Shown: positions 7,325 through 19,414 of the stretch, piece after piece
Position numbering within the stretch: position 1 is the first letter of the stretch
How the letters are laid out: every line of letters starts with the position of its first letter
Source: Pelargonium nanum
Lineage: Eukaryota; Streptophyta; Magnoliopsida; Geraniales; Geraniaceae
Reading direction: 5' to 3'
DNA length: 23,503 bases
Assembly (NCBI GenBank): GCA_036897485.1
Contig: JAYMTF010001421.1
Coordinates: 1-23,503, forward strand
The notes under the pieces: generated by a model
Told to the model about the DNA's origin: nothing
Database searches by the model: none
Seen by the model: the letters and a program-made list of their open reading frames with translations, nothing else
Program-made: the position numbers and the translations under genes

Positions 7325-10300
7325 ATGCCCTACGCCGGCGCCGGCGCCGACATGGATCCCGATTACGCTCACTATCTCAATACGCTTAGACAGCCCTCAC
7401 TTCCTATAGAAGTAGAGGACGAAGAAGACGAGGACTACGAAGAGGAAGAGGAAGAGGAAGAAGAGGACGATGACTACGACGACGATGATGGAGAAGTGGA
7501 ATTGGAAGTGGAAGATGATGGAGGTGAAGATAACGCGCCGGTAGTTGAACCACCTAGGGTTTTCGGCGACATTGCGAGTAATTTGCCGGACAATGGGGGT
7601 GGGGAGGAAGACGATGGAATTAAGCGGAGGAGAACCGACGGCGGCGATGATGGAGAAGCGGCGTCGTCTTCTCAAGGGAACGAGTGGAGCCGCGGTGAGA
7701 TTGACGGTTTGTTTTGCCCTATTTGTATGGATGCTTGGACCAGTGAAGGCGACCACCACATCTGGTTCGAATTCTTTGTCTTCTCTGTATGAATTTGATT
7801 CTTTGTTAGGTTGGAAAGTTTAGGTTTTACTTGAATTTGGAGTAAGAGAGTACTTAATCTCTCAAATTGAGCTGAATGTGAGTTCTTCTGATGTTGTGGT
7901 TATGAATTTAGAGCAAATTTGGGGCCAATTTCATTTCCCCATTGGAAATTGATATATTTAAGTTTGGGCTTGTGATCATTCTTCTATTATGAAGTGCAAA
8001 TTGTAAGGGATCAATAGGTTTCTGATTCTTTTTTAGTGTCATGCTCATGCATGATTGTTTTCAACAATTACCACCTAATTACTGAGTGATGTTGCAGTTG
8101 TCTTCCTTGTGGGCATTTGTATGGGATGTCTTGTATCAAGAAATGGTTGCAACAGAAGCGGGGTTCAGGGAAGGTATTGGCTCTTGGTTTGTTAGTTTTA
8201 TCATATTGTCCAGGAATGATCAGGACAAGGCCCTTGTTTTGTTGTATTAATCTCTGCTTCCACTTTGTTTCTAGTGTCCTCAATGCAATAGGAAATGTAG
8301 TTTGAAGGATGTAAGGAAACTCTTTGCGCCAAAGATTGTTGTCATCGACGAAGAGTCACAAAAGGTTGTTGTAAATCTCATGGAATTAGTTTTTTTTTAA
8401 AAGAACGTAGAAGTTATACTTGTATGATGACAGGCTCTTCTTGTTTGCAGAGAATTCGTTTCCTCGAGTCTAAATGTGAGTCACTGGATAAGAAGGTAAG
8501 CATAGTTACTAGAAATAAGTTGTATAGTGAAATGTTGTTTAAAAATATTGTGGTGAATTTGTAGTTTGCTCAAGCATCAGCCACTCTTTTCTTCTTCTTA
8601 TTGAAGTGCTCCCATCTATTGCGTGTCTTTGTTATTTTTCCCCATGCTATATCTTATTGTACCTTCTGAGTTCATGCCCCATAATGACATCCCATTCCGC
8701 TATTCGTATCGTACCACAACAAACTATGTTCTCAGTTAGCTTGTGAAACAAATCACAACTTTTCTATTTGGATGCACAGGGCAATGATTGGTTGAAGAAA
8801 GAAGCTGGCTGGCAAAAGAAAGAAGCTGATCTGCGTATGCAAATTCGCCATCTTACAGAGGTATGCTTAATGTCAGGTTCTTATTTTGCTTTTGGTAGTT
8901 TGTCATCAAGCTAATGAACCCTTACATAATATGTTTAACAAAGATTACTTTTTGAATCTTTATAAGTCTTAATAGTTTTTTTGGCACCTTTTGTTGTGTA
9001 ATTAGTTTCTTGTAATATTTTCCTTTGAGATGAAGGCCGATGCATTGTTTCGACTGTATATTTAAGCAATAATATAGTTTTCTAATTGTCCTAGATAACT
9101 GTTCTCATTGAATTTTATTATTTTTTATTACCCTTATTGTTACTAATGTTTCTCTTATCTTTTGCCTTTTCATATGGGCCATGAACTGCATATCTTTTCT
9201 CAGTATGGTTTAGTAACTAACTATATGGTGTGAATTCTTAAAAGGAAAGAACTTAGCTTGAGGCTTGTACATCTCTATATATAATTTCAAACTTTTAGAT
9301 TGTCTTTTCCCTTACTTTTGGGATTGGAACTTATGCATTGCAGAGGACAACATATTTGGAGAAGTTGTTAGCACAAAAAGAGAGCAGAAAATCTGAATTC
9401 GGTGCTGCTTGTGGAGTCAGTCAGGGACAAGCTGCATCTGGTAATATTTGTTTCCCTTATTGATGAAGGATTTCTTTGCTGTTGAAAATATCGCTTTCTT
9501 ACATGTGGATTCCTGAATTTAAATTTCATGGTGTTAGGCTATTTGTAGTTTTAGTTGCTTTTGTTTCCATCTTCCCTTTTCTTTTCTTTCTTTTTTTGAT
9601 GCCAATCTTCATACTAATATGAAGGAAAAGAACTCTCCCGTCCTTTCATCCTTAGTTTGTTTGTCCTTTCCCATGAAATATGGAGAAGTCCTTACTCTTT
9701 TGGTATGTCTTGTAGGACATTCCCCTGGGCTGAATTTTGGCAAACATGGATCTTCTTGCAACTTTATTCTACAGGTGTGGCATTCAGAGCATTCTGTAAC
9801 ACCAAAGTTTCACTGAAATTATGTTAGGAGTCCTTGTCAAGTTTGGGCTTCAGATGTTCATTTGCTGATAGTTTAATTGGTTTTCCCTAGCATTTGTATT
9901 TTGAATTGGAAACTCTTTATAATGGTTTTTACTGCTCATTTGTATTGATGTGATATTTTTTTTTCTTTTTTTGTAGAAAGAGTTGCGAGTGGATGGAGCC
10001 CGATTAATTGACATAGATGTTAGTAGCCAGTTAATTATACTTGCAAGAAGGCTGCCTGGGATTGGTGGACCACTTGTACTAACCAAAGTAAAGTTCTGAG
10101 CTTAAATTTTACATGGTATACATTATTTTACTGAAAGTCATCTTTAAGATTTTTGTGAACCCCATGTTGCAGATGAGTTTGATATCTCCACATGAAAGTG
10201 AAGATATATTACTACACCCCAGCACAAGAGCTGTAAAGGATCTACGTATTTCCCCATTTAATAGAAGCCTTGCACTTTTTACTTCACTTGGCAAGAAATT

Positions 10301-13033
10301 ATCAGTCATGAGGTGATGCTTACCTGGACTTCTAAATTTGTTTTCTTTATACTTTTGTTTTTCTACCTTTTTATCATAATTTGTGTTTTGTTTATTTCAG
10401 CATGGAAAGCAATAATATCGTCCTTACCTATGACTTACCGGTAATAGTTCAATACATCTCTTCTAATGTCATTTCGCTAACACTTTGTTTATCAAATATT
10501 TCGTTCTTGGATGAAGACTCCTTATATCTTTGTCTCGTGCTGACATTGAAAGAATTTTTTTAACATTATAACCATATCATCGAGCTAATATTTATAGTAA
10601 TTATTGACATCACGAATATTCATGATCAAGGCTCTATGTCATTCTTAAGAAAAGAACCTAAGTATGCACATCACCATGTACAAGGTTCAGCAACATTAAG
10701 TTTATTGCCTTTTGAACTTGATGTATTTGAGTCAAGGAAACAACCTTCTTGTAAAAGCAGGGGAAAGACTGAACATAAATGTCACTCCCTTGAACCCACA
10801 GTTGTGGGAACAAAGGTTTTCATATGTTGTGACAGTAGTTTTTGTTTGAAAAGATCCCATTGCTTAATAAATGGCCTATCTTGTTCTGTAGCATACAATT
10901 TTCTATCTTTTGGTTTACTTTATTTTTGAAAGTTGGTAATCCTCTAATCTCCTATAAAACTTGTTCTATATATAGACCAGTGGTCCAAAAAATGAATGCC
11001 CTTTTGTTCACCTCACTTTTTCCAGGTTTAATCCAGTATTGTATATAGTTGAGTTGTCCTGACTGGCTGCCTGCCTTTTACAATTGGTAGATTGTAGAAA
11101 CCATCAAAATTAGTCATTGGCAGATTGTATTCAATCTAAACTTCCTCTCCTTGGTCTGTTTGGAAAGAGTGGACTATGAACTGTCATTGACATTCATCAA
11201 GCATGTAGTCTTGATGAAATGACAGATTGTCTCAACATACTCAATTCCTGGTTCGATATAACAGAATACCGATGAATAACATTGGGCAGATCTTGGTTTA
11301 CAGCTAGATGCAAAAGATACCAAACTGAACCTATCCCTCTATAGTCTATATTGAACATATGATTCTATTTGTGAATGATTATAGAATTGAACTTTGGAAT
11401 ATATAACTTTACAGAAAGAAATTCATGTCAGCAAAGTGAATATTATTATATCTTGACACTGGTTGGCCTGGAAGTTTAACTTGACTGGTTCATTTTATAG
11501 GCTGATTTGGTTTAGCTGGGAAATATTGGTTGGTTAGTGCTAGCAAGGTTTCTAATTTAATTGCCAAATTCCACAAGAAGCATGTAGAATCTGCATGAGT
11601 GGCATTATTATTTATTAATTTTTATAAGCAATACAAAATTCATTACTCAAAGTCTATTTTTTGAGGTTGAATTTATTCAGCTATTTCTGTGCTCTGTAAG
11701 ATGTTTCGTGTAAGTGATGATTAGTTGGAGGGAGTTTCATATGGCTATAAGTAACTATTTACTTTTTTTATGTTGTTCCTGTAGTTATTCAAACAACAGA
11801 ATTTGTTATTGATGTGGCCTTTTAGTCTGTTGATTTTTCTTCGTACTCACACTCTTAGGCCCCTGCTTGGTCATGTTCATGGGATCTCAACAGTTCGCAT
11901 TATATGTATGCGGGACTCCAGGTCTGACCCTTAACCGCACTGTGTTTAACTTTTGACAAGCCAAGATAGTATCATTTGAATGTCTATCCAATAATTTTAT
12001 TTATTTATTTTTTGTGGCAGAATGGCTCTCTTTTGGTGTTTGATACTCGGCAAACTACGAGGCCTGTGGAATCCCTGAAGGGTTTGACGTTCAACCCAAT
12101 TCATACTGTACACTCTCTTTCACATAGAACCCTATTAACTGCTTCATCCATTGGCCTATGTCAGTGGAATTTAGGTGCCGAGGAAAGGTGGGTTTCCAGG
12201 AGCTTGGATGCATTTGTTTTCATTTTTATGACATGATTCTTTAACATAGAGCTATGGTGTTTGGTGGATAGGATAATCAAAGAAAATTATCATCTCCAAG
12301 AACTACAATAAGTTATTACTTACCCAATCCCCAATAGTTCAAATAATCAATTCTCTGATCATTGATCAATAACTTAAGCAATTTAGCTAAAGCAATTGTG
12401 TTTAGTATATCTTTATAGCCATCTGAATATTATTCTAATCATTCATTCTTAGATGGTAATGATGCTTTAGAAAACATTAATTGGTAAACGATTTAGTTAA
12501 TATAACATTATTTGGGCTCTTATATTGTACTATTTTTATGAAGGCCATATTTAGTTCCTGGAACGGAGAATCAAGGAGTTTGTATATCTCTTGCTTATTG
12601 TTCTCATAGTGAGGACATCGTTGCATCATATCGTCCCAAAGTTGAATCTTCTGATGATATGCCCGTTACTCAGACTTCACTCAGTCCATCTGCTATTGGG
12701 CAAGGAGTGCAAGGTTCACATGTTCATTTCAAGAGAGTAGAAAACAGCAGCTGTTACCAAAAGTTTGGTTCTACATGTGCCAATGTAAATGAGATTCTGC
12801 TGCAGAAATCTGCAATTATAGACACGGGAGGCGAGCACCAGTTGTTTGCATCTGGAGATGAAGTAGCTTGCGAATTGACAATACGAGAGTTGCCATTGTT
12901 TACAGTTAACCAGCATCTAAAATTACGGAAGCAACCTATTCATGATGTGAAGTACACACACGCCCTTGGTCAAGGCATACTTGGTTGCTTAAGTGATGGT
13001 ACATTGCAAATTTTTAGCACCAAGCTCTCATAA
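7325..13033 (+). CDS. RFWD3-like E3 ubiquitin-protein ligase (RING, coiled coil, WD40)
   Basis: Predicted coding exons are 7325-7764, 8098-8173, 8275-8364, 8451-8495, 8780-8860, 9344-9440, 9716-9774, 9977-10087, 10173-10312, 10401-10440, 11859-11921, 12021-12187 and 12544-13033. All introns are GT-AG, the phases agree, and the total is 1899 nt (632 aa plus stop). Residues 30-110 hold a long acidic run, followed by the motif VVEPPRV and a basic KRRR. The RING spans residues 131-176 (CPIC, CGHLYGMSC, CPQC), with Gly156 at the usual fifth metal-ligand position as in animal RFWD3. Residues 203-260 are charged and heptad-like (coiled coil). From about 297 to the end, WD-type blades are visible, for example WSCSWDLNSSHYMYAGLQ then NGSLLVFDTRQ, and GCLSDGTLQIFSTKLS at the C-terminus. 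RFWD3 family proteins ubiquitinate RPA and associated repair factors in the nucleus. An in-frame upstream extension begins only at a TTG (7232), so ATG 7325 is the start. Length is shorter than the human protein (about 770 aa), mainly in the N-terminus. Confidence 0.9.
10636..10813 (+). other. open exon-like stretch inside intron 10 of the RING-WD40 gene
   Basis: Intron 10 (10441-11858) is by far the longest of the gene. An ATG-started frame here encodes a segment of mixed, coding-like composition (SATLSLLPFELDVFESRK) and reaches ACAAAG/GTTTTC at 10813/10814, which could act as a weak splice donor. I do not recognise the peptide and the flanking exons join in phase without it. It may be a relic of an inserted gene piece, a cryptic exon or chance. 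Confidence 0.2.
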
Positions 13034-13990
13034 AAAAGGTACACCCTTTAGATAATTCCTTCTCTCATTCACTTTTTAATTTGCACATTAAATTTCTGAT
13101 AGGGTTGCTGGTGCTGCTTATTTCTCCGATTATACTCTACTACGGTGACCATATGTGTCTGCCACTAATGATGAGAGATATTAATGCCCAGCTAAGAAGT
13201 TGTGATTTTTGTGGCTCACCTTGGCCAAATTATAGGTTTTGATGTTATGGAATTTTTACAGTTTTCCTTATTATGTGGGCCTATCTGCTCAATAATTGGA
13301 CTTGAGTAGATCTTGTGCAAAAAAAGCGGTATACTTGAAGTATAGGTTTCATATTTGTTTTTTGCAACAGCTATGCAAGTACTAGCATACTGCATCATAA
13401 CGTAAACATTACACAGTTTTGGTGACTGTTCTGTTTTTCCCTTTCTTTCTGTATTATTGCAATGTCATTTGCAATATCACAAGATTGTGGTGAATCTATA
13501 ATCAGTTTTAATATCCTCATTAGGCGAGTTAAGTTACCATTGACCCATTAAGCCTTATTTTTCCATTTTTGGAGTGTCATTGTAGTCATAAGAACAAAAC
13601 CAGATGTTATTATTGTTCATACAATAGCAGACCGGTTCCATTACTTCATGCTTTTGCACATTCTTTGGTTTCACTTCAATTTGTCTTGATTTCTCTCTTG
13701 TTTTATGCAGGAGCCAAACTGCTTTTAGCGGAGGAGAATACAAGCAAAAGATCCAAAGAAATTAACATTGCTTGGGAAAAGATTGTAGTTGGTCAAGACT
13801 CTCTGTTTCTAGTGTTGAAAATGGAAGGTGCCGAGGCATTGCAATAGGGCAGATCTATAGGAGTGAACTTGGTGTATTGTTAGGTAGCAAGATTTGGTGC
13901 AATGTATTTAGTTAGTGACAATACAAAAAAAAATGTTTATTTTGTATATTCTTAGGTGCAATGTATTCAATCAGTTAGTATACATGAAAT
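13034..13990 (+). other. probable spliced 3' untranslated region of the RING-WD40 gene
   Basis: Five bases after the stop codon there is a donor GGTACAC (GT at 13039). At 13710 a strong pyrimidine tract and TTTTATGCAG form an acceptor, followed by about 270 bp before the sequence turns into A/T-rich spacer. The implied last exon (from 13711) contains a frame open for 44 codons, beginning AKLLLAEENTSKRSKEI and ending at the TAG at 13845-13847. This suggests a 3'UTR intron or an alternative C-terminal exon. Transcript data would decide. Confidence 0.4.
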
Positions 13991-14102
13991 TTTACGTTAA
14001 ATTTAGGAAAATGTTCAATTTTAGCTAATCATATTGTTTGGTTCAAAACTACATTGTTCTAATTTGGTTCATTACTACTAGTTTTAAGTTAAATAAAAAA
14101 AA

Positions 14103-14204
14103 TCCGACCTGCCGGATTCGAACCAGCGACCTAAGGATAATCTGCCTGGTTTTGGGCTTTTGGCCAACTACAGTCCTCCGCTCTACCAACTGAGCTAAGG
14201 TCGG
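14103..14204 (-). tRNA. tRNA-Tyr (GTA) with intron
   Basis: On the minus strand the sequence folds as a complete tRNA. The acceptor CCGACCT pairs with AGGTCGG, the D arm carries the A box (TTAGCTCAGTTGG), the anticodon loop is CTGTAGA with anticodon GTA, and the T arm carries the B box GGTTCGAATCC. A 29-nt intron sits directly after the base 3' to the anticodon, the canonical position, leaving a 73-nt mature body without CCA. Intron-bearing tRNA-Tyr is the usual plant form. A run of T residues follows on the minus strand as a pol III terminator (14102 and below). Confidence 0.95.
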
Positions 14205-14499
14205 TTTGTGTTTAATTTTCGTATAGTCTAAATTTGATTATTTGTGTAGAATCAGAGTCCTCCAACACCTCTCTCCATATATTTCTTGAGTTTGAGTTGA
14301 AAAGATCTAATCCAAATCCAAATAAAAAAGAAAGTAGATTTTGGATATAGGTTTCACTTGTGAGATATGTGAATATGTACAACTTTGTCTTACTTGACTA
14401 AAAAAATTAGTCGGGTTTATTTTATGCAATTTAAATTCATAAAAACGTGCATCAAATTATGAGTGTCAACGTGTTAGAACTCAAACCGGATAGTCGACC
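14205..14499. other. AT-rich spacer
   Basis: Spacer between the tRNA gene and the SINE-like element. No feature is supported. Confidence 0.4.
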
Positions 14500-14640
14500 A
14501 AGACATGTTGGGTCAAGTGGTTAATACCACTTAGGGTTGCCTCTGAGGTCTCAAGTTCGAGCCTCCTTGTTGACCCTCCCAAGGGGGGTGAGAACATTGT
14601 TACTTCGAGTATGATGTCCCATTGCTGATAAAAAGAAAAC
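14500..14640 (+). mobile_element. tRNA-derived SINE-like element
   Basis: A pol III-type bipartite promoter is visible: an A-box-like TGGGTCAAGTGG at 14509-14520 and a B-box-like AAGTTCGAGCC at 14553-14563, about 35 bp apart as in tRNA genes. No tRNA fold is possible. A short hairpin (ACCCTCCC...GGGGGGT, 14573-14589) follows, and the stretch ends in an A-rich segment (GATAAAAAGAAAAC). This is the layout of plant SINEs. Exact ends and target-site duplications are not clear. Confidence 0.5.
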
Positions 14641-16920
14641 CATCACTAGTCGGTTTAGCTTAATTTGAACTGACAGCTTGGATCGAAATCAGATTCAAAT
14701 TTAACGTGGTTAATTTTTAGGTTGGAATGGACCAAAAATGGCCAAATTATCACATTTTACACTAAAATCTGATCCAATGTATTTAAACCCCCTCAAGATC
14801 GAATTCAAACTTTTATAATCAATCCATATCCGAATAAATCTAATCCGAAATGCCACATGTTCGTTCAATTACAAACAAATTATAAGAAAAATATGGAATC
14901 AAACTATATATTAAAATTTGCATATCCTACTTACAAAAAATCTCATGAGATCCAACCAACCCTATCACAATCTATGATATTTGTGATATCTAAGTTTCTG
15001 TTGGCTCTTATATTTTCTCCATTCAAAATCAGAACAAAAGGCAAATAAATAAATAAAACAATAATTGTGTGAACAACCAAAAAGGGATGGGCCAAATGGA
15101 AGGGCACCACATCACATGCATCAATCATAATCAAGTGGAAGACGAGTAACACTTGACTGCATCCATCCACATTTGCTGTACGTCCATAGACAGCACTCGA
15201 CGTAACGGGTGGATTGGCCCATAATTAAGCCATCTCTTTAAAATGGAGTCTCGAATCTCAGTGAACCGTTACGTGATCGTTTGAAACCTCTACTTACATG
15301 TCGTAGAAGTGAATATCGGTAGACATTTAGTTAGAAGTTGTTTGGCATGAGCTTTCTTCAGATGAAGTCGGAGGTTCCAGCATAAGCTCGATACAAACTA
15401 TACACCCAAATTGCTCTTGATTTGATGACTGATGACCAAAACTACCTCAACTACGGGCAAAAGTCTTATAGCAATGTACTTTGAGTTGAGTGAAGCAGAA
15501 TCTAATTACTTGAACGAGATTTATCAAATTGGACTAAGTATAAATTTTAGAGATCTTTTGTTTACATCACATAACAATATCTCGGAAAAGAAAAGCAATT
15601 TTATGCTTACATATTTAACGACACGTTGACAGACGACCCTTACAACAAAATAAAATTTTGATAGAGAAGATGACGATGACAATAACAACACATTGATATG
15701 GACCAAAGCTTCACCCATAGCTATAATTGTTTCAAACATACCATTTCTTGAAGCTCAAAAGCTCTCAACCATTAGACCCCATATGAGAATAATGGCCCTT
15801 TTGCCTTTCCATTATTGTTGCCAATGCACCATCACCATCCACCAAAATCGCATTAAACCTCCCCTCAAATATACATGTTTTATTTGAATTTGATTTTTTT
15901 TTTCATAATTAACAACTATTGCATATATACACCTCAACCCTTAAGTTGATTCAAACCAAAATTATAACATATTTACAACACAATTCTCAAGACGACTATC
16001 ATAAAGTCTCAGTTGTAAAATGCGAGTGTTATATTGATCGTTTACTGAAGCTTTAATTTTTCATTCTAATTTGAGCTCAATTATAGATCATGATGTGTGT
16101 CTTCTCTCTCTCCTAGATTCACCCAATGACCAAATCTTTGATGATATTCATTTATGCTTCTAGTTTCAAGTTCCAAGTTACTTTCATGGTGTAATCTTGG
16201 CAAGGAAGCATGGTGTGGTACTTGAGAAATGTAGCATAGATAATGAAAACAATATGTGAGCTTATAAGCCAATCATCAAGTGCCCCACCTTTCCTCAGAT
16301 TGAGATTGATTTGAAACCACATAACATCAAAAAAACATAATTTGTGAAAACAACAAAAATACTTTTGCCTTTTATTTTATTTAGGTGACCCATTAGACCC
16401 CACTCTATTTGGCTTCATCACTCTCATTTCCTTTCTTGTATATTTTCTTCTTTTTCTCGACTATTAAACAATACAGAATTGATGCATTGTTCGAACCTAC
16501 TTACTAACGTCAATTGAAACTCGAAAGGTTTGAAATTTACATTGTTTTAGCGGAACGGATAAATGAATAAACTACACAGTTGTATTGTGTTTTAAGCTGT
16601 ATTTCCACATTCTAAAACCCTTAGGAAGACTATACTTGACATTATATTATTTTTAATAAAAATTACACATTTTCTATCTTTTGAAGAAAAACTATGCACC
16701 AAGAGCACCACAAGAAAAAAAATACAATCCACACAAGAAATTTACCATTTTTTCATTTGCTTTTTTGCAAGTCTTGAATGTTGTTCATCTACCCTTGCAT
16801 CTATGTTTTTTGTTTTGCAAGAAGGACAAATATAATTGAAAATCACAAACAACTCCCCAAAAAATAAAAAGTAACATCACCATTTTGCATTTTTGGACAT
16901 CCCAAATAATTTTTGTTCAA
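14641..16920. other. intergenic region and 3' flank of the XTH gene
   Basis: AT-rich DNA with no supportable gene. Short frames here lack coding character and homology I can recognise. The part next to 16920 is presumably the 3' untranslated region of the minus-strand XTH gene. Confidence 0.4.
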
Positions 16921-19115
16921 TTAGCCCCAACATTCAGGAGTCAAAGAATGGTCCCTCTTGGAGTCCCTGCAATAGTCATACACCAAGTGGTGGCTCTGAA
17001 CCCATCTCATGGTCCAATACTGCCTCCTTGTTAGGCCGCCGGAGCGGTAAGGGGAGGCGGAGACGGGGCGGCACCACGCCGGAGAATAGGCTGAGCAACC
17101 ACCAGCCTTGAAATTGGTATATTTGGCTACAAATGGTTGGTATCTATAATCAGCTTTGTATTTTCCATCTTCTGTTGCCCAAGATGAAGCATCCCATATG
17201 GATCCATAAACCCACATTGGCCTTAGTGGAAATGTTGCTGCACTCTTTTTTGGGTACCTCCTTATGGGCACATCATCAACAAGAAATCTGAAAAAACAAC
17301 ACAAAAATGGAGTTAATTTTTACCTACCAAAGTCAATGTAAAATGATGAATCAAACAGCAATAGTACAACAAATAGTTATGTCATTGAATTGTAGTTAGA
17401 GGTGTGAGATCAAGTTTCGGGTTTTACGTGTAAAATGTGTGGATTTATGTGGACTTGTCCGATCTAATTCAACTCAATCTGAACTAATAAAATATGGATC
17501 GAATTTCAGGTGCCGTAGATTCTGATTCTAATTATAAGCTCTAATGGTAGCGATCTTAGAGTCATTTGTTGACATTATAAAGCACATTCACTTTCAGACC
17601 CAACTTTGCATTTATGCCCCTCAAGATCTTTTGGCTTTCAATGACTTGAAACCTCTATTATTTTTGGCATAAGTTTTTTACTCCATTGTACTAACATTGG
17701 ATTTCTTAGTTGAATATGTCAACTTTGTTTTGCTAAATAAATTAGTATCACAATGTTTGCTAAAATAGAAACACACCAAGAATTATTTATTTGTAGCAAA
17801 CTAGAAATGGTCATTTTAAGATTTATTTTCTTGCAATCTCAAACTTTATGATGTTTCTAAAACTAGATTTAATAGGCTCTAAAAATCAATAAAAACAAGT
17901 TAAAACATAACTTTGAATCATCGACATTTTTAAAAATTGAAATGTCATTTACTAAGTGTCTTGATCGAATTTATAGTTCAGTTAACATACTATAATCCAA
18001 TTTTGGAACACGTATTAAGTAATCAAGTAAACATGATTTCACTTGATATTAGGATTTGAAACAGTAAAATAAATTGGAAAAAGAAAAAAAACTCACATGA
18101 TATCCTTGGGACTCCAAAGAATGGCATAGTGGTGAAAGGCTTGAGTGGGATCAAACCACAAGTGAAACTTCATCTCTCTCCCAATGATCTTTCCATCTCC
18201 ACTTCCTCTTATATAAACATTTGTCTGCAGAGTGTATGGCTTCCCAAATGTTGTCCCTAGAAACTCTATGTCCACTTCATCATGGAAACCTGGATGTGCT
18301 TCATTGTTTGACAGCTGCACAATAGTCCAAATTCACAATTAATATTCATCATTAGTATACCAGAGAGTTAATAACCGAGACTCAATCAAATCAATAAAGA
18401 AAACAACATCGTTACTCATCACTGCGACTGAGTTTCAATCGTCAACTCTCAGTCACAGTCTAATCAACAAAAAAAGACACCATTACTCGTCACTCACTCA
18501 TTAAGCAGCTGATCAATCTTAGTCACAACTAAATCAATGAGAAAATCGCACCTTGTTACTCACCACTCACTCATCTAGCGGTTGAGACTCAGTCACAACC
18601 AAATCAATAAAATAACCACACATCAATACTCATCACTCACTCATTGCGCGGTTGAGTTTCAGTCATCAACTCTTTGACCAAGACGGTATGCTCTTTTATA
18701 ATACACACATTTTAGTCAAAGTTTCTTACATAGAAAGCTGTGATGACTCCTGCAGTGTAACCAGGTTGGAGCTTAATGGAGGCACCAAAATAGCCTGATC
18801 TGTATGGCTTAACAGACTTGAACCCACTTCCTGCAATCAAGAACCCATCAAGAAAATGCAAAGAACTCAAGTACCCACCAAAGAAAAATCAAGAAGAAAA
18901 AATCAAGTACCTGAGTTGCTATCAAGCCAAATTGTTAAGCCATCTTGGTCCATCCTTTGATGCTGAGGACCCCATAGGTTCCTGAACCCATTGTAGAAGC
19001 TCATGGACCTGAATCTTGAGCTTGGGTAGTAACCAGGTGAAGGTGGCCACTGAGCATTGCCTGAACAAACCATATTGATCATCATCACTAGGAAGATGAA
19101 CAAAGAAGCTGCCAT
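16921..19115 (-). CDS. xyloglucan endotransglucosylase/hydrolase, group III-A (XTH31/32-like)
   Basis: Four exons on the minus strand: 19115-18911, 18830-18730, 18314-18097 and 17287-16921. All introns are GT-AG and the total is 891 nt (296 aa plus stop), close to the family length of about 290. Residues 1-21 are a signal peptide ([21 protein letters not shown]). The glycosyl hydrolase 16 catalytic motif [10 protein letters not shown] lies at residues 113-122, with Glu115 as expected nucleophile and Glu119 as acid/base. The XET C-terminal domain has paired cysteines ([18 protein letters not shown]). The stretch [16 protein letters not shown] is longer than in classic XETs, the extended loop that marks group III-A endohydrolases. 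The Asn glycosylation site usually found just after the catalytic motif is absent (GTTFGKPY). The enzyme is secreted to the cell wall, where it cleaves or rejoins xyloglucan. An apparent upstream extension to 19127 begins at TTG, so ATG 19115 is the start. Confidence 0.93.
18381..18672. repeat. minisatellite of about 70 bp, four diverged units, in XTH intron 2
   Basis: The anchor AATCAA recurs at 18389, 18462, 18532 and 18602, a spacing of 73, 70 and 70 bp. Each unit carries AGTCACA-type, TACTCATCACTCACTCATT-type and GGTTGAG-type blocks in the same order. The units differ by substitutions and small gaps, so the array is not recent. It fills most of intron 2 (18315-18729). Confidence 0.8.
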
Positions 19116-19270
19116 GAATATGATCAAGAAAGAAAATTAATTGAAGGAGTGAAGCTATAGAGAGAAAGTGGAATGATTGTGTGTGTAAATTAAATGCAGA
19201 GAGAGGGAGGTGTTATAGCTATAGGCTATAGCTGAAGACAAGGTGAATACCATAGGGCAGTACAGTTTGA

Positions 19271-19280
19271 TATAAATAAG
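19271..19280 (-). promoter_or_regulatory. candidate TATA box of the XTH gene
   Basis: The minus strand reads CTTATTTATA about 155 bp before the ATG at 19115, a plausible TATA-box position given a leader of about 120 nt. The element is also TATA-like on the + strand, and no mapped start site is available. Confidence 0.3.
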
Positions 19281-19414
19281 AGGGGAGTGGGTCCACTTCA
19301 TGAAATAATATTAATAGGAGAAGCTTCAAGTTGAGGTTGAGAATTCAAGTTCTGGATCGGGTTTTTTCAGCTTCTGAGTAAAAAAATGTTCAACCTAAAT
19401 TCGGTTTGAAACAA

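Noticed and set aside
7397..7759. 120-codon minus-strand frame opposite exon 1 of the full-length gene
   Set aside because: It is the antisense shadow of the acidic GAA/GAC-rich coding region.
15524..15739. Serine- and leucine-rich minus-strand frame
   Set aside because: Low complexity caused by repeats of CAT/ATG and AAC on the other strand. No supporting evidence.
19116..19127. Four-residue N-terminal extension of the XTH protein
   Set aside because: It begins with a TTG codon. ATG 19115 gives a normal signal peptide.
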